Below are positions 62,311 to 64,000 of a DNA stretch of 64,000 nt, piece after piece. Below the pieces are notes generated by a model. The model was not told where the DNA came from and ran no database searches. It saw nothing but the letters and a program-made list of their open reading frames with translations. This DNA is from Pseudomonas alloputida (GTDB lineage: Bacteria > Pseudomonadota > Gammaproteobacteria > Pseudomonadales > Pseudomonadaceae): the NCBI RefSeq assembly GCF_021283545.2, contig NZ_CP128540.1, forward strand, positions 3,755,501 through 3,819,500, written 5' to 3'. Numbering within the stretch: position 1 is the stretch's first letter; every line of letters starts with the position of its first letter. A program made the translations under genes and the position numbers.

Positions 62311-64000
62311 ATGCCTAGCCAATCTGATTTGCGCTACAGCTTTGAGGCACTCGTTGGCAAAGCTGCATTCGAAGTGGTGTCGTTCGAACTCCGCGAGGGC
62401 ATCAGCGCACCCTTTGAACTGGAGCTGAAACTGATCAGCTTCGAAAACGACATCGACTTCGGCCATTTGCTCGACAAACCCGTGCTCTTCACCATCTTGG
62501 ACGGAGAACGCCCGGTACGGTACGTGCACGGCCTTGTCAGCAGCTTCAGCCAGGGCGAGAGCGGCTTCTACCGCACTTACTATCACGCCTTGGTCGAACC
62601 GCAACTGGCCCGCGCAAGGCTGCGCTCGAACTGGCGCATCTTCCAGCACAAGACCGTTCCGCAAATTCTCGAGCTGATGCTCAAGCGTCAAGGCATCGAC
62701 CAGTACGAACTACGCGCCAGCATGGACCATCAGGTGCGCGAATTCTGCGTTCAGGCCGGTGAGACGGACTTGGCGTTCATCGCCCGCCTTGCCGCTGAAG
62801 AAGGCTTCGTCTACCGCTTTGCGCACAGTGAAAAGCTGCACAAGCTGATCATCACCGATCGGCTGCAGTCCCTCGGCCTGATCAGCCATGGCGCCATCAA
62901 GGCCGACCATGAAGACGAGGGTTTCGGCGATGACGACGAGCCTGTAGGCCCTGACAGCGTCCTGTACCAAGCGAACAGCGGTGGCGATCAAGCCATACCC
63001 TGCCTTCGCCGCTTGCGCTACAGCGAGCAGGTGCGCACCGCTCGCCAGGTGCAGCGCGACCACACCTTCACCCACCCGGCCTACCGCCAGGAGCACAGAG
63101 CCGCCGGGCCCTTCCTGGAGCATCAGAGCAAAGATTACGAATACTTCGATTACCCAGGCCGCTATAAACGCGATGCCGTGGGCAAGCCGTTCACCGAAAA
63201 CCGCATCACAGCGCTGCGCCATGATGTGCGTATTGCCGAGGTCCAGGGCGATGACGTGCGCCTGCAACCGGGGCTCAGTTTCACCCTGACCGACCACCCG
63301 CGCGAAGACCTGAATGTGCATTGGCGGGTCAGCACGGTCCACCACGAAGGCAGCCAGCCCACCAGCCTGCAGGAAGAAGCTGCCGGGGCCGACCAGGGCA
63401 CACGTTACGAGCAAAAGGCGGTACTGGTGCCAGGCAGAACCGAGTGGCGCCCAGCTCCGTTGCCCAAACCACGCGTTGACGGCCCGCACATGGCCACCGT
63501 CGTCGGCCCGCCTGGCGAGGAAATCTACTGCGATGAATGGGGCCGGGTAAAAGTCAGTTTCCCCTGGGACCGCGAAAGCCAGAACAACGAGTTCAGTTCG
63601 TGCTGGCTGCGGGTGTCTCAAGGCTGGGCGGGTGGCAGCTGGGGCTCGATGGCCATCCCCCGGATCGGCCAGGACGTGATCATCCATTACGTCAACGGCG
63701 ACCCCGATCAGCCGATGATCACCGGCCGTACTTACTGCGGCAACCAGCTGCCACCGTACGACCTTCCCCGTCACAAGACCCGCATGACCATCAAGAGCCA
63801 GACCCACAAGGGCGATGGCTTCAACGAGCTGCGCTTCGAGGACGAACTGGGCCAGGAGGAAGTGTTCATTCATGCCCAGAGGGACCAGAACAATGTGGTC
63901 AAGCATGATGAGACTACGCAGGTCGGCAATGACCGCAAAGAGCAGGTCGATAACGACGAATCGATCCTGATCGGCCACGACCGTACGGAAACGGTTGGCA
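62311..64000 (+). CDS. vgrG: T6SS spike protein VgrG, 3' end outside window
   Basis: An open frame of 563 codons from ATG 62311 (AGGA six bases upstream) to the window end. Residues about 8-330 are the gp27-like part (ELREGISAPFELELKLIS at the start), 390-470 the gp5-like OB fold (GEEIYCDEWGRVKVSFPWDR, GQDVIIHYVNGDPDQPMITGR), then the start of the repeat needle (FEDELGQEEVFIHAQRD, EQVDNDE, LIGHDRTETVG). VgrG punctures the target and carries effectors. Any C-terminal effector domain would lie beyond the window. Confidence 0.94.
   Translation, partial: MPSQSDLRYSFEALVGKAAFEVVSFELREGISAPFELELKLISFENDIDFGHLLDKPVLFTILDGERPVRYVHGLVSSFSQGESGFYRTYYHALVEPQLARARLRSNWRIFQHKTVPQILELMLKRQGIDQYELRASMDHQVREFCVQAGETDLAFIARLAAEEGFVYRFAHSEKLHKLIITDRLQSLGLISHGAIKADHEDEGFGDDDEPVGPDSVLYQANSGGDQAIPCLRRLRYSEQVRTARQVQRDHTFTHPAYRQEHRAAGPFLEHQSKDYEYFDYPGRYKRDAVGKPFTENRITALRHDVRIAEVQGDDVRLQPGLSFTLTDHPREDLNVHWRVSTVHHEGSQPTSLQEEAAGADQGTRYEQKAVLVPGRTEWRPAPLPKPRVDGPHMATVVGPPGEEIYCDEWGRVKVSFPWDRESQNNEFSSCWLRVSQGWAGGSWGSMAIPRIGQDVIIHYVNGDPDQPMITGRTYCGNQLPPYDLPRHKTRMTIKSQTHKGDGFNELRFEDELGQEEVFIHAQRDQNNVVKHDETTQVGNDRKEQVDNDESILIGHDRTETVG

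Noticed and set aside
62710..63978. 422-codon minus-strand ORF over vgrG
   Set aside because: The plus frame from 62311 gives a textbook VgrG; the minus frame is its shadow.

Overview
The window is about 62% G+C and looks like a chromosomal segment of the Pseudomonas putida group. Reasons are the gene content and order (ped/erc-type ethanol-response regulators, a second pstSCAB, mgtA, a complete enterobacterial-style bcs cellulose operon and a type VI secretion cluster side by side), the typical P. putida REP palindromes (TTCGCGGGC-type stems near 5.2, 19.9 and 25.6 kb), and GGAG-type ribosome sites throughout. I see no tRNA, rRNA, insertion sequence, prophage or CRISPR array.

Layout. 0-5 kb: the 3' part of an AgmR/PedR1-like LuxR regulator converges on an ErcS'-like hybrid kinase, whose 5' end overlaps a FIST sensor gene; a porin follows. 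5-7 kb: a HAD-fold protein overlapping a degenerate Fic-domain protein. 6.6-10.5 kb: pstSCAB for high-affinity phosphate uptake, with a Pho-box-like site before pstS and no phoU. 10.6-20.3 kb: accessory metabolism and regulation: a small protein, a DUF2834-MAPEG membrane pair facing an XRE/MmyB regulator, a hydratase, a sugar-acid-type MFS carrier with an iron-dependent alcohol dehydrogenase facing a LysR gene, a tandem universal stress protein, a second MFS carrier and a SLOG-fold protein. 20.3-23.8 kb: an MgtA-type Mg2+ ATPase behind a long, highly folded leader containing a 57-codon ORF. 23.8-30.7 kb: a chemoreceptor, a MocR regulator facing an unusual ferredoxin-reductase/M24-peptidase fusion, an acetyltransferase, a DapA paralogue and a 33-codon micro-ORF with its own promoter and hairpin.

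30.8-44.5 kb: bcsEFGRQABZC on the minus strand, nearly all with overlapping start and stop codons, so probably one transcript making c-di-GMP-activated, phosphoethanolamine-modified cellulose. 44.8-46.7 kb: a divergent ABC exporter. 46.7-64 kb: a type VI secretion system in two divergent units: tagO-tssA-tssM (minus) and tssB-C-E-F-G(FHA)-J-K-L-hcp-vgrG (plus, vgrG cut by the window end). The ClpV ATPase (tssH) is not inside the window.

The least ordinary items are the ferredoxin/reductase-M24 fusion, the mgtA leader, the micro-ORF/sRNA locus after bcsC, the Fic-like protein without the catalytic histidine, and the TssG-FHA fusion. Starts were chosen by ribosome-binding site and family length; database searches could not be run, so family assignments rest on motif and sequence recognition.
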